A stretch of 41,375 nt of DNA. Source: Porogramme epimiltina (taxonomy: Eukaryota > Basidiomycota > Agaricomycetes > Polyporales > Polyporaceae). The notes beneath the pieces were generated by a model, which saw only the letters and a program-made list of their open reading frames with translations, was not told the origin of the DNA and ran no database searches. The translations under genes and the position numbers were made by a program. Below are positions 11,029-22,340 of this stretch, piece after piece. The DNA is taken from assembly GCA_900155495.1 (NCBI GenBank), contig FTLJ01000199.1, positions 1 to 41,375 on the forward strand. The letters are read 5' to 3'. Position 1 is the first letter of the stretch; every line of letters begins with the position of its first letter.

Positions 11029-13707
11029 TCATATCTTGGACTTAGCCGCACGCAAGCGTGCGTGCTGCAAGCTCTCGTCTGTACGCCAGGCAGTAAGTCA
11101 GTGAGCGGTCTTCGCGACAGAGGCGAGGGTGGTGGGGTAGCGCAGATGATGAGTGAATTGAACTTACAGTTGGTGTTGTAGAGGGCATCACCGGGGACAG
11201 CGACGACGTGCGATGAGAGCGAGGCCGTGTCGAGCATCTCGGGGACGACTTCGTCGAGGGTGCGCGCGCCGACGAGGCGCATGTTCATCTCGAACTCGTC
11301 CTACAGGGCGGTGTGGTGAGTCGCGCGCATCAAGCTTTACAGAACGCTGAGGACTCACCTCGAGGATGCTGAGCGCGTGGTCGACGCCCTCGTACCCGTA
11401 CGACGAGAACGCGTAGATGAACGGCCTGCCGACGCCCACTGCAGTCGCGCCGAGCGCGATCGCCTTGAGCACGTCGTTGGCGCGGCGCACGCCGCCGTCG
11501 ACGAAGAGCTGGAAGCGCTCATTCGGGAAGGACAGCCCGCGCTGGCGCCCGAGCTCGCGCACGACCTCGACGAGCACCTCGAGGCCGGAGCGCGAGAACT
11601 CGAGCTGGCGCCCGCCGTGGTTCGAGAGCACGACGCCGGCGAGGCCCGCGTCGTACGCGAGCAGCGCGTCCTCCCAGCACTGTACGCCCTTGAGAATGAG
11701 CGGCACTGCGCGGGAGCGGCGGCGGGGTCAGATCGCTGGCTCGGCAGGGGCGAGGGGGTAAGGGGGAGCGGCTTACTCTTCGTAATGCTCTGGAACCAGG
11801 GGATGTCCTTCCAGTCGAGGCCTGGGTCGATGAACGACTGCCGTACGGTAAGCCGCCAAGCTCAAGTTAGCTTCTATTCCCCCTCAGATGCGAGCGCGGG
11901 CACTCACGCTGATCGCGCGCGCAGCGCCCTGCGACCGATCCACCTTGTCCTGCTGCTTGTTCTCGGTCACCTCGGCGGGGTCGTCCGCCTCGAACTTCAT
12001 GCGCATGTCCTGTCGCGCGCCCCGCGCTCGCGTCAGCCGCCGAGAATAGGCCCCGCGCGTGCGAGCCGGCGCGCACGCACCTTCTCACGACGCCCGAGCT
12101 GGGGCGCGTCCACGGTGATGAAGAGCGCCTTGATGCCCCGCTGCTCGGCGTGCTGCACGAACTTCTTCGTGATCGCGCGGTCCTTGTTGACATAGCTGCG
12201 GAGGGGCGCGCAGGTTAGCATGGGAGCGCTCCGCGCGCAGTGGGGACGGCGGGCTCACAGCTGGAGGAATTGGACTTGGCCTGGCTGCGCGGCGTCGACG
12301 AGCTCGTCGAATGAGCACGAGGCGAGAGTGGGAATCTGTGCGCAGCGAGTTACAACGTGTCAGGGTTCTCTCCACGCTCAAAGGATATGATATGCGCACC
12401 ATCTGGATGACGCCATGCTTTGCGGCTGCCTTGGTCAAGTTTAGTTCGCCGTCTGGATGTCCCAGCTTCCCGAGGGCAGTGGCAGACTAAAAGGGTACCG
12501 GTGAGTAAAAGCTGACTAGACCGTGGGTGCAACGTCGCTTACAATGTATAGCGGCATCTTGGAAGCCTGTCCCAGGATCTTGGTAGACCAGTCGACGTTC
12601 GTGACGTCACGAAGAATCCTAGGCCTCCACCATATCCTGACAGACGGGGGCTTGCGTTAGCTCTCACCGTGTTTCTGACAGAGTTGCAAGCATCGACACA
12701 CCTATGGTACGCAGCATGGTTCTCCCTGTTCGTGATCTCGTCTTCGGCAGCAGAGCTATAGTACGCCCACGCCTTGTCCGGCATGACGACTTTTGCGATT
12801 GCCTACATGGTGTTGGGAGGAGGGCTAGCACAGAAGTCGCCCGTGACTCACCTCAAAGTCATGAAGGTTCAGGATCTCAGAGAGCGGCGGGCGGTTTGCG
12901 ACACGCTCTAAGCGGGCCTTCTCGTCATCCGACACCTCAATTGCTACCTTCTTCACGGTACCAGGGTCGACAAGGCCAAGACTTCAAGTAGTGCTCTTGA
13001 GATGGAGGGAAATGGTGACACCTACGCGGAAGACTACTCACTGCTTTTCCGGCGGGAGGTTTGTCGTAATCGCGTCTGGTGGGTGGATGGGCTCGTATTC
13101 CGCGCTGCAAGGCGGTTAGGAACCCAGTCTTCCTGACAGAACGAGTACTTACGTCGCATCTTTCCCAGCATACTTCAGGATGATCTTGCTCCCTCCAGGA
13201 TGGTCTGAGAGTATCCTTGAGTCAGGCGCGGGACTAAAAGAAAAGTAGAGAACACAGACCATCTAGGAAGTCGGTGACATCATACACCTTGCCTGAGCAC
13301 AAATCGTTAGCATTATACGCGGTAGCAGATTAGACAGGCAGGGAACGGCACACGCCAGAGCTCCCTTCAAGGTTCCATCCAGATAGTAGGCACACTTGAT
13401 GCATAGTCTCCTCCAAGGACAGAGGAAAGATGCTGTTTGAGCCCGAGGGCAATCTCCTTCGATACGACAGTAACCCTCAAGCCCGCCTGCAAGAGCCCAC
13501 ACCCAACTCGTGATACACTCACACCGAGTGCGTGTGCACGTACGTCTCCTGCTTGATGCCCAGCAGCGTACAGCGACGTCCTCCTCTTCCATACACCGGC
13601 CACGTAGACGACTTTGAGGACTCACCATGGACGATAATCCAACAACTTTGCCGTGAATTGTGTTGCGCGACCTCTTGTCCGGAGAGTATCTTCCCTGGGC
13701 TTGTCAT
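11029..13707 (-). CDS. Flavocytochrome b2-type L-lactate/2-hydroxyacid dehydrogenase, copy A
   Basis: It starts at MTSPGKILSGQEV and is split by many short introns. The N-terminal cytochrome b5-like heme domain shows KVYDVTDFLD, then DHPGGSKIILKYAGKDAT with the first heme His, and AEYEPIHPPDAITTNLP with the second. The FMN-dependent 2-hydroxyacid dehydrogenase domain follows: AYYSSAAEDEIT, VWWRPRILRDV, QLYVNKDRAI, ITVDAPQLGRRE, VVLSNHGGRQLE (catalytic His) and VDGGVRRANDVLKAIALGA (FMN binding). In yeast the enzyme oxidises L-lactate to pyruvate and passes electrons to cytochrome c in the mitochondrial intermembrane space. No mitochondrial presequence is visible here. The 50-nt last exon (11078-11029) ends in Ser-Lys-Ile, resembling a type 1 peroxisomal signal. 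Intron 1 (13625-13293, about 333 nt) is unusually long; its counterpart in copy B is about 58 nt. Substrate is not proven: lactate, glycolate or mandelate are all possible. Confidence 0.9.
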
Positions 13708-14823
13708 AGCGTATGATACGGAACTTGATAAGGCCGGGTATGATGGGTAAAGCAAGGAGGGCGTGGTGGTCGGAGACCAAGAGGGGGAAGCATGTCGCGC
13801 TCACGGGTCTCCTCAAACCGTACGCGACGATAGACCCTGCGACCCCGTGGGGCCGGGCCGAGCCAGCCGGCGGAATCGGACCTCCGCGGTGTCGCGTTTT
13901 CGGCTTCTCCTTGATCCTCCTCCTAGCCGCCAATCCGAGGTCGTCCATTTGTTCACTGGCAAAAAGCCAGACTCAGAATGCGAGTCCTCCGTCGTCATGC
14001 TCCATAGCGTTTAAGTGAAGCAGTCCAAGTACGTCCTTGTCTCTTCGGACATGTACATCACGCTGACATTGGGGCTGACTAATGCGATACTGCAGGTTAT
14101 AATGCGTATTGAAGTTTGGTGGCTCAAGCTCCGAAAGTGTTCAAGTGAGCTCCAATTGAGACACGGACTCTGAGTGAGCAAGGATGCCTTGCGTTTTCCC
14201 CTAGGGGGGACAGTGCTTGGATGCGATGCATGATAGGGGGCAGGTAGGCCGGCATCTCATGATCGACTCACAGCTCGGGCTGCCGCTCACCACACCTCCG
14301 CCCACCTGGCCAGGACCATGTGGAGCCGTTTGCTGGTAGATGCCATACGAACATACCAGCTGTCACCGAATCCGGATAAAGGCACCCTTCCGGCGCGATA
14401 GAAGCCTCGCCGAGAAGACGGCTCTCAAGACATCCAACAGCCTCCCTTACTGTCCAACTGGTTTCGTGCGAGCATTCGTACCCTCGACGTCGACCACGCC
14501 CTAGCCAATATCATCTGTGAAGAACTTACTTCCGCCAGCCTCTCAGCTCTGCGCATGAGCTGAGCCCCATCTTCAATCCCGACACAGACGAGCGCACACT
14601 TCTCGCGCGCTTGGAGAAGTTGATGGTGATAGCTTTGTGGGTCCACACCGCCCGCTCAGAACCACGACGCAGAGGCCCTGCTATTCATCGTGGGTTCTCC
14701 CATCGATAATCTGGATTATATATTGGACGACGGGCAGCTATGTGCCCTCTGCCGCTGTTTCTGTCTCCCCTCCTCCCCCTCTTCTCGCGGTGTGGGTGGA
14801 CACGAAGTTTGTCGTCCCTCGCC
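13708..14823. other. Divergent promoter region, flavocytochrome b2-A and TM1
   Basis: No gene is supported. The left part is GC-rich upstream sequence of the minus-strand dehydrogenase gene; the right part carries the TM1 core promoter with a TATA-like box. Open frames here have no recognisable features. Confidence 0.5.
14714..14724 (+). promoter_or_regulatory. TATA-like box for TM1
   Basis: ATTATATATTG lies about 100 bases before the TM1 start. TM2 and TM3 have TATA-like runs at similar places, which supports a shared promoter layout. Confidence 0.5.
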
Positions 14824-16295
14824 ATGTTCACCCCCAGAGATGATCCTACCCCCGCTCAGATCATCGACGACACACTCCTATCCCTCACCGGAAGTGCCGG
14901 AGACCTCCCTTCTACCGCTGTCAGCAACTCGGTCAACCTCGCAAAGAAGTCTGCATGGAACACGTCGCTCACCGTCATCACGAACGCACGATCCTTTCAA
15001 TATAACTTCACTGGTGAGTACTCATTCGTTTATTGACCTTGCACGCGCATTGACCTTGTGGGTATCTCAGGTTTCCCCCGAATAGCAGTGTACGGCTCAA
15101 CCCTGCCCCCAGCCTCTGGGGCATTGCTTGCCATGGCGAACTACACGCTTGACGGTAATTTCACGGTGGCGAGCGTGCCGAATGTCAAGAATGTGATAAC
15201 GGACTACCCTCTGTTCGTGTCGGAGAGGCTTGACCCAACCGCTCAGCACACGCTTTACGTCAACATCACCGCTTCACCCGACGCGCCATATCTGCTGGAC
15301 TACCTCCTCGCATACCAGGATGCCGCCCCCACCCCTATATCCTCCTCAAACAACTCATCTATAACGTCGACTGCCACGGGAACTCCATCAGCAACTTCGG
15401 GGACATCTTCGTCGTCTTCGCTGTCCTCCGCGCTCAAGCCATACGTGTGGCCGGTTATCGCTAGCCTTTCCGGTCTCATCGTGCTCCTCCTCATTACAGT
15501 GATCACCTTGGCCTCCGCTCTGTGCAAGAGAAGGCGCAGCCGGCTTCCCCCCTCCAAATCCCTGGGTGACGGTGAGTTACCCTTCTCTTCTTCTCGCGGA
15601 CGTTCTGACGGGCCTTTCAAGGCGTCGTTTCACCGTTCACCAACCCTTTCCCGCCCCGCCCTGAGCCCAGCGACTTTGGCTCCACCACCAAAGCCTCTCT
15701 TCGCTCCGCCGCCGTTCCCCCTCCCTCTCGCCCCGCCGTCGTTGCCCCTCCATCTCGCTCCGCCGTCGTTCCCCCTCCCTCTCGCTCGATGTCCGAGCTT
15801 ATCCAGCCCCTCAATACTCCAGGGACACCTTTCATGACCGCAAACGACCTGTTCCCCAACGATTCTCGCTACCCACCGCTTCTCCCAAGCCAGCCTTCGT
15901 CGTCATTGGCCATCGCAACTGCCCCGGCGCTCACATGGCAGGCGCCCATCGCAGAGCCCCCACGCGCCCCGACGCCCGTCCAGCTGCACAACCCTTACAG
16001 CCCCGTCGCGACCCCGGAGCCATCTGTCGTAGGGCACTCTGCCCCGGCAGCGACGTCAGCCTACTCTGCAGTAGCGATGTCCGAGTCGTCCGCGCGGGCG
16101 ACCTCGAGCATTGGCTATAGCACCCCAACGGCGTCGGCCTTGGGCCCGAACGAGTATCCTAGGGAGAAGCAGGAGGTGCGACTCGAGCCGCCGACGCAGG
16201 GGATGTATGTGGCGAACGCTGTGCCTGATGCCGCCTCTCACACGTACGGGGCGGCTGAGGGGCATGGCGAGAGCCCACCTGCGTATCGGGGTTAG
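14824..16295 (+). CDS. Single-pass membrane protein with PPxY tail, TM1
   Basis: Three exons (14824-15013, 15071-15571, 15622-16295) join in phase into 454 codons. There is no N-terminal signal peptide. The first part is a beta-rich ectodomain with N-glycosylation sequons (NTS, NFT, NYT, NIT): SFQYNFTGFPRIAVYG, LLAMANYTLDGNFTV and PYLLDYLLAYQD. A Ser/Thr-rich stalk follows, then a hydrophobic segment (WPVIASLSGLIVLLLITVI) and basic stop-transfer residues KRRRSR. The long Pro/Ser-rich cytoplasmic tail ends in SPPAYRG, a PPxY motif next to the stop. A proline-rich repeat (PPPSRPAVVAPPSRSAVV) lies at the start of exon 3. This is a common but uncharacterised basidiomycete architecture; the ectodomain may bind a ligand and the tail may recruit a WW-domain ubiquitin ligase. 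Function is unknown. Confidence 0.88.
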
Positions 16296-17430
16296 CGCAC
16301 GAGAAGGCGTGGCGACTGCGGCTTCACCTCCGCACCGCTTCGAGAACGGATCTGAACGGTCATGAGTTATGACTGCCAAGCGTTGAGTATTGAGTGTTTA
16401 CGTACCATCACTATTCACGATTCTCCTCCGTAAGGATACGCACATGGATTTCTAAGTACTCTGCAAGCGACTTCGAGTTCGGATGACTATTTATGTGATG
16501 TGTAGCCATACATCTCCGACTGATTCAGACCTACCTTGACTCGGTTGCAGCGCTAGTTTGCCAAATTGTATGTATGTATGTAGTACGTACCAAGGTATCA
16601 AACTGCCAGAGTGGAGATGGGCGATTGAAGGAGAAGGAGCTCAAAGGAGAACGTATCCACACTGTGCGGAATACGGCTTAACAGCAACCGCTAGTGACGG
16701 GAAATGTGCATCTTTGACTTCCCGACTCGCGGGGCGAGCCCGAATAAGTAACTCCGATTCAAAGAGAAGCCGTCTGAATACCAAAATGAAGCGGCGACTG
16801 AAATGATCAAGTTTTCGGCCATCTCCGACAGTGGTCGTTGACACAGATGTGCAAGACGCCATGCATCCACTGCGCTGAGCAATGGATTTACATTTCCAAA
16901 GGGTACGCTCATACAGCTATAGCCTCAGAACGCTCACCTATCTAATAGAATACGGCACAAAGAGCATCCCGTCACAGTTTCATACGCCAAGAGTTAACGA
17001 AGTTCGCGCCGTCATTGGAATCAAATCTTATAAACAAGATCTAAACGTTCGAAGCATATGAAGGCTTGGATGATGCTGCCCATAGGCTTGGACAATGTGG
17101 CCATGCAGCGTGCGCGGGTGTACGGCGTTTATCTCGACTTTCTCTATGATTCATCTGTTCTTGGAGCTATGTGGCGCGACTACCCGCTTACAGCCTGACT
17201 TGACTGCTGCCACTGCGGCCCGATGACAGCAAGTCCCCACCGCGCTGCGGAAGCTTCGTGTATTGCCCTATATTTCTTCCGGGAGGAACTCTGAACAGGT
17301 CGGTGTCCGCAGCTTTATATTGTCCACACCATATATATTACGCGGAGGTGGCCGCTTGCTCAACTGTTTCGGTCTTCTCGAACCCTCAATGCCCAGTAGT
17401 GTGAGCGTACTACCTCTCCATCATACCCCC
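16296..17430. other. Intergenic region TM1-TM2
   Basis: The first 260 bases match a relic further right (18990-19290). The rest shows no supported gene. The last 100 bases hold the TM2 promoter. Confidence 0.5.
17329..17340 (+). promoter_or_regulatory. TATA-like box for TM2
   Basis: CCATATATATTA lies about 95 bases before the TM2 ATG, matching the spacing at TM1. Confidence 0.5.
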
Positions 17431-18609
17431 ATGGTCCACACCAGAAGTGATCCTTTGTCTCTTCGAGTGGTCGATGACTCCCTGCTCACCTTCATTGGGA
17501 CTCCTGGAGACGCTCCCTCAACTAATATCAGCAGCTCGATCACCATAGCCGAACATTCCGCGTGGAACTATACCCTCAAAATTATTACGAACACAGAGTC
17601 ATTCCACTACAACTTCACTGGTTAGTGATTATTCATGTTTGTGTTCTTCTCCCAAGAGTTCTAATCTATGTCATATTGAAGGGTTCTCTCGGGTGGCAGT
17701 ATACGGCCCCGTCCTGTACTTCCATTCGGGGGCGTTATCTGCAATGGCAAATTACACACTCGATGGCAAATCTACGGCGTTGAACGTGCCAGTTTATGAA
17801 CACATTATTACAGACTATCCATTATTCCTATCAGAAAGGCTTGACCCGACCATTGAACATTCGCTCAGCGTCGTCGTCGCTGCGTCGCCCGACTCTCCCT
17901 ATCTGCTGGACTATATCCTTACGTACCAGGACACCTCCCCAACACCTACAACATCCCCAAGTTCAAGCAGTCCAGACAGCGGTCCGACTATTTCTACCAT
18001 AGTGGCAGAAACACAGCAAATATCATCGCCCTCGCCACTTTTGTTGCTCAAGCCTTTTGTTCGGCCAGTAATTGGTACCCTATCTGGGCTCGTTGCCCTT
18101 CTACTCCTCGTAGTGATCGCTTTGGCGTACGCACTACACAAGAGAAAGCTTGCCCGTCTCAATCCCTCCACGGCGTTACACGATAGTAAGTCTCCTACAC
18201 GTACCCATTTCATCGTGGCTCCTCATCACTTCACGAATTCAAATCTCGTGACGCCTTAGACTCAGATATGACAAACACGGGCCCACTCCGCCCTCACTCC
18301 CTCTTACCACCAGTCCTCTCCTCGATACCAGAAGCTATGGTCCCTCGAATTGACACAGTTGCTCCCTTCTCCGCCACTGAACATCAAATAGCCCATGAAT
18401 CGCGCCAGCCATTAATGTCCCCAGGCCAGTTCTCGCTATCAAGCAGCAGGGCTGGCCGAATTCCTACGTGGCACGAACCAGTTGGGGAAGCCCCACCCAC
18501 CATTCCACTAGGGGTATTACATACAGGAAGCGCTGAGCCCGAGCTTTCCGTGTCCGATGGCGGGACTCCGAAGCCATACGACGAGAGCCCGCCCGCATAC
18601 CAAGGCTAG
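17431..18609 (+). CDS. Single-pass membrane protein with PPxY tail, TM2
   Basis: Paralogue of TM1 with the same three-exon layout (17431-17620, 17682-18185, 18260-18609), giving 347 codons. Exon 1 is exactly as long as in TM1 (190 nt). The ectodomain keeps SFHYNFTGFSRVAVYG, LSAMANYTLDGKST and SPYLLDYILTYQD. The membrane segment is GTLSGLVALLLLVVIALAYA, followed by HKRK. The cytoplasmic tail is shorter than in TM1 because the proline-rich insert is absent, and it ends in DESPPAYQG. TM2 is closer to TM3 than to TM1 (shared GFSRVAVYG and VVAASPDSPYLLDYILTY). No signal peptide is seen, so N-out insertion would depend on the membrane segment itself. Function is unknown. Confidence 0.88.
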
Positions 18610-18989
18610 CCCTTCCAAGGGCTTGGCGACTACGGAGGTCAACTATACGGCGTTCACGCCGCCTCTAGAGCGGTCATTACCATGGAGCGCCCTGCTCTGT
18701 CCAACACTATCGCGACTCGCAGCACTTGGCAATGATATGGGCTGTATTACCTAGGGGAGAAGCGGCGTTCAGAGTTGGGTGGGCTATGTATATGGTTCCT
18801 GAAGCCTGAATGCCGTGTGTGACCATGAGCCTATCGGATCAGACTTACCTTGACGTAGGGCCGTGATGCCTGTGAGAAATGTACGCACCTTAATTTGAGC
18901 GTTTAATCTGATGTCCAACAGAATCAGGGACGAGAGATATAGAAACACTAAATTATATAGGTATGAGGTGAGAGTATGGGGTGAGTGAG

Positions 18990-19290
18990 GGGCACAGCAA
19001 CAGCCCACCTGCGCATCGGGGCTAGCGCACGAGAGGGCGTCGCGGACTCGCGGTTGCGATTGCACCTCGACACCGGCTATGTTAAGTCACGGCTGCCAAG
19101 TGCCGAGTGTTCGCATGCTGCTCTGTATCCCAACGCTTTTTTGCAACTTCGATACGCAGTTATGTTCTTCACAGCTTCAATGGCTGAACGACTATTTATG
19201 AGATGTGTAGCCATATTTCTACCACTGCTGATCGAGACCTACTTTGACTCGGATGTAACGCTCAATTGAAATTGTAGTACACGCAGGGTG
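18990..19290 (+). pseudogene. Relic 3' end of a fourth TM-family gene
   Basis: The sequence reading ...GHSNSPPAHRG-stop at 18990-19025 and the following 265 bases align with the end and 3' flank of TM1 (16255-16560). Shared blocks include cagcccacctgcg with atcgggg, the run around tagcgcacgaga, and tgtgtagccata followed by gactcgg. The preceding exons are missing; upstream sequence instead matches the TM2/TM3 3' flank. The terminal motif has mutated from PPAY to PPAH. Confidence 0.75.
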
Positions 19291-19489
19291 TGTTGGATGT
19301 CTAGAGTAAACATATCAGGGAAACGGGTATGGGGGCATCATCTCTGTACGTTTGACTTGATATCCTGGAACTGAACGACTCGCGGCATGAACCCAAGTCG
19401 CTCCAATTCTAAAAATAGAATCAGTGAGTCTCGTGACCGACATTCGGACTTTGAAGCGGAAACAGAAAACCGGGTATTTCCAAGCTCCT

Positions 19490-19625
19490 TGGGTGAACCC
19501 GTGGCGGGTAAGTACGGGTAGAAACCTGGGCGGATGCACTGTGAGTCTGTGACCGTGCGGGCAAGGGCCACAAGGGTACTCATCCGCGGACCCGCGTGTA
19601 CCCGTACTACGGCGTGCATACTCAA
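19490..19625. repeat. Short inverted-repeat remnant, possible DNA-transposon debris
   Basis: agtacgggta at 19511-19520 is inverted at 19599-19608, with further gcgggta/acccgcg words around both arms. Such GGGTA/TACCC-rich ends occur in some fungal hAT-like and MITE elements. No transposase or clear target duplication is visible. Confidence 0.3.
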
Positions 19626-20616
19626 GGCTCATCCCCTATCTGTATGACATCGCCAAGAATTCAACTGCCGGCGACATGACTCCCCATCCAACATCTGCCA
19701 CATCCCAATGGCCCATCATGAGGACTGTCCCTGAGTGTACTGCCCATCCCCTCCCGGACGGCAGCGTTCCCTAGCGCAAGATCTGACGCTCGCCGAGGAG
19801 GTCTACAATCGATGCGACGTGCGTGAATGGTACGTCGCATCCACCTGCACACCTCAGGTCTTGCAATTAACACTGTCCGCATATCCGGCCTTACAGTGCG
19901 CGTCGCGACTCGCCTACTATCTCAACAGGCACCTGCACAGGGGTGATCACTAGTCGGAGTCATTTGTGCAGGGCCGCACGGTCCACGGGGCCACGCGGAA
20001 ATGTTGCGCGTAAGCCTTAGGAGGTGTGCACTATGCATCGTTGCCGCCGAGGGTTCGTGGTTTAGTATCCCCATCATCGAGCTCGACATTGCCGCGCGCG
20101 TTACCAGACACCCCGAGATGACAGATTATCAAAAAGGCTTCTCGCGGCGGAGCTGCCTCTTTACGCCCCTTCCATTGCTCAAACTGGTACGTCCGTGTGT
20201 CTATCAGAACACAGTAGACAAGGCATACTGATATGACATGTGGTAACTAAAATTGTCAAGATCATCAAACTCTAGTAATATGAATAAAGGCATTGCTATC
20301 TTCACTTTGGGCTTGATCCTGAGCCGCAGGCTCTGGTAGGTACAACTGAGAGCGATAATGAACTTCCTTAAAGTACCCAGTACTTACGTTCATCAGGCTT
20401 TCACCCTTGATTCATTATCCCTTAGTGACTACAAGGAAGTGGGATGGCGATTTGTCCACAGATCCATCATGCTACGGATGATGCATGATGGCGTACCATC
20501 AGTACACTACAACTCGATGGTGAAACGGCTTCTCCATGCCACAGAAGTCTCGCGTGACGCCGTGCGCTGGCAGCCCAGTCAAGAACGCGGCGCGGGAAAC
20601 TTTATCACCCATGCCG

Positions 20617-20623
20617 TATATAT
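20617..20623 (+). promoter_or_regulatory. TATA-like box for TM3
   Basis: TATATAT about 70 bases before the TM3 ATG, comparable with TM1 and TM2. Confidence 0.45.
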
Positions 20624-20688
20624 TTCGTTGGAGCGGTCCCTCTGTCCATTGTTGAAGTCATTTCAAGCCCCTTCCATCGTCCCCCGCC

Positions 20689-21725
20689 ATGAGGTTCTAT
20701 ACTAGAGATGACCTTTCTGTAGTGGATGACTCTCACCTCGACTTCATCGGGCCCCCCGGAGAACCTCCTTCAGCTGATGTCAACGCCTCAGTGAGGATAG
20801 CTGAAGGCGGTGCCTGGAACAATACGCTTCAAGTCATCACAAACACGCAGTCCGTGCACTACAACTTCACCGGTTAGTGTTTACTTTCTTGCTATTCTAC
20901 AAACTACGCTCATTTTGCTCGTTGAAGGGTTTTCTCGGGTAGCAGTGTACGGCGCCGTCCTACAAAACCGTTCTGGGTCGTTCTCTGCGGTGGGAAATTA
21001 CACCCTCGATGGAAACTCTACCGCATTGTCCGTGCCCCAGTATGAATTCGTCGTCACATATCCCCTTTTCCAATCGGAAAGGCTCGACCCCACCGTTGAG
21101 CATACGCTCAGTATAGTGGTTGCTGCTTCTCCCGACTCCCCCTATTTATTAGACTATATCCTTACATACGGCGACAACTCCCCATCTCCTACGTCAACGT
21201 CAGGTTCAAGCAGCACAAGCACCAGCACGACAACCTTCACTGACGTCGTGGCAGTATCATCGTCTTCGCCGCGTTCGACGCTGAAGCCCTTCGTTCGGCC
21301 GGTAATCGGTGTCCTGGCCGGGCTCGTGATGCTTCTACTCTTCATTGTGATCATTTTGGCATACACACTGCGCAACCTCAAGAGAAAATGGGCCCGTCAT
21401 CATCTCTCTACGTCCCAGTCCAATAGTGCGTCCACATCTCATCATAATTCCTCATTCAACATATTGACCCCCTGCTGCGTTAGATACCATGACAGACTCC
21501 TCATTCAACGGTTCTCCCATCGTTCATCCCCAAGTACCCTATTCGATACCGGAAGTTTCATCCTCACCAATGAGCGCTGTAGCCCCCTTCCCGACCACCG
21601 ACCATCGAGTTGTCCACGATTTGCGCGCCCCGTTGCTTTCCACAGGCCAGTGCTTGCTGCCACCAAACAATACTGCGACTGGCAAGCAATACTGCGGGCC
21701 TAATACATACATGGGGGAGTTGTGA
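20689..21725 (+). CDS. Membrane protein TM3, C-terminally disrupted
   Basis: Exons 20689-20872, 20928-21425 and 21484-21725 join in phase to give 307 codons. The ectodomain (VHYNFTGFSRVAVYG, VGNYTLDGNST, SPYLLDYILTYGD), Ser/Thr stalk, membrane segment (GVLAGLVMLLLFIVIILAYT) and basic anchor (LKRKWARHH) are all preserved. The tail is not. A 10-base direct repeat (caatactgcg at 21668-21677 and 21687-21696, period 19) shifts the frame relative to TM2. Shortly after, a 615-bp insertion supplies the last three codons and the stop (GEL-stop). The remaining tail, including the PPAY motif, lies beyond the insertion. The ectodomain could still be made and displayed; the product would lack the ubiquitin-ligase docking motif. 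Confidence 0.82.
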
Positions 21726-22340
21726 CGGGCGGAGATGTGGAAAAATAAGTTAGTCCAAAGGTCGTCAAGAGGAATAGGGAGAGGAGGATACGAAGGGCAC
21801 GGCGGAGGCGTAGCCTCCGCTCTCTTTTCTGTTGAGGTTGAGGCGGGCATAGACGAGTGGCGAAACGGCAGCAGGTCACGTCGACCTGGGACTGCGTAGA
21901 CGGCGAGACGAACGACAGAGACGAGCGGTGTAGATGCGAGGAGAGAGAGAGAGAATAATTTTCCCTCGACAGGGCTGCGAGTTTAATATACATTGTCCGA
22001 ACTCCGCGCGCCGTACTCTCGGCTGGGGTCGCCGTCTGAAACTGAGCAGTGTTCGTGAGCTATCGTAGAAGAGACCGTCCGAGAATTATTTACTGTCCGA
22101 TTGTTCGACGCTGCGCAATTTGGCGACGGAAGAATAACTCGGCTCGCGACAGATTTGACCGACACGCCACCTATTGGCTTTTGCATGCCGTCCCCCTGTG
22201 TCCCTTCCCCCCCACTTCTCGGCCCTTGTCTCGTGACCCCCTCGCTTTCCTCATGCCGTAGCTGCCGTGTCGTTCATGCCTGCCATGGGGCTTGACCCTC
22301 AAGGGCAATAAACAAGGATCACAAAAAAGTACATACATGG
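21704..22340. mobile_element. 615-bp insertion with 11-bp target duplication in TM3
   Basis: The 11-mer tacatacatgg occurs at 21704-21714 and again at 22330-22340. Comparison with TM1 and TM2 shows the coding sequence continuing directly after the second copy (TGGCAT... matching TGGCAC... of TM2), so the 615 bases between are an insertion. The insert ends in cacaaaaaag, preceded by aataaac, and has near-terminal TTGTGA/TCACAA inverted hexamers. The long duplication and A-rich end fit a SINE or short non-LTR retroposon. The inverted ends and size could instead suggest a solo LTR, but no matching 4-6 base duplication abuts those ends. It encodes no recognisable protein. Confidence 0.8.

Larger units (their letters stand above)
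18610..20688. other. Intergenic region TM2-TM3
   Basis: The first 360 bases are homologous to the TM3 3' flank (22477-22820). Next comes a relic of a TM1-like 3' end (18990-19290), then a short inverted-repeat remnant near 19500-19610. 19620-20600 holds nothing I can support, and the last 100 bases are the TM3 promoter. Confidence 0.55.

Noticed and set aside
20358..20705. 115-codon frame upstream of TM3
   Set aside because: It covers the TM3 TATA-like box and leader and has no homologous frame upstream of TM1 or TM2.
21721..22323. Solo LTR with TGTGA...TCACA ends
   Set aside because: The bases next to these ends do not form a 4-6 base duplication, whereas the 11-mer outside them does. Kept only as an alternative.
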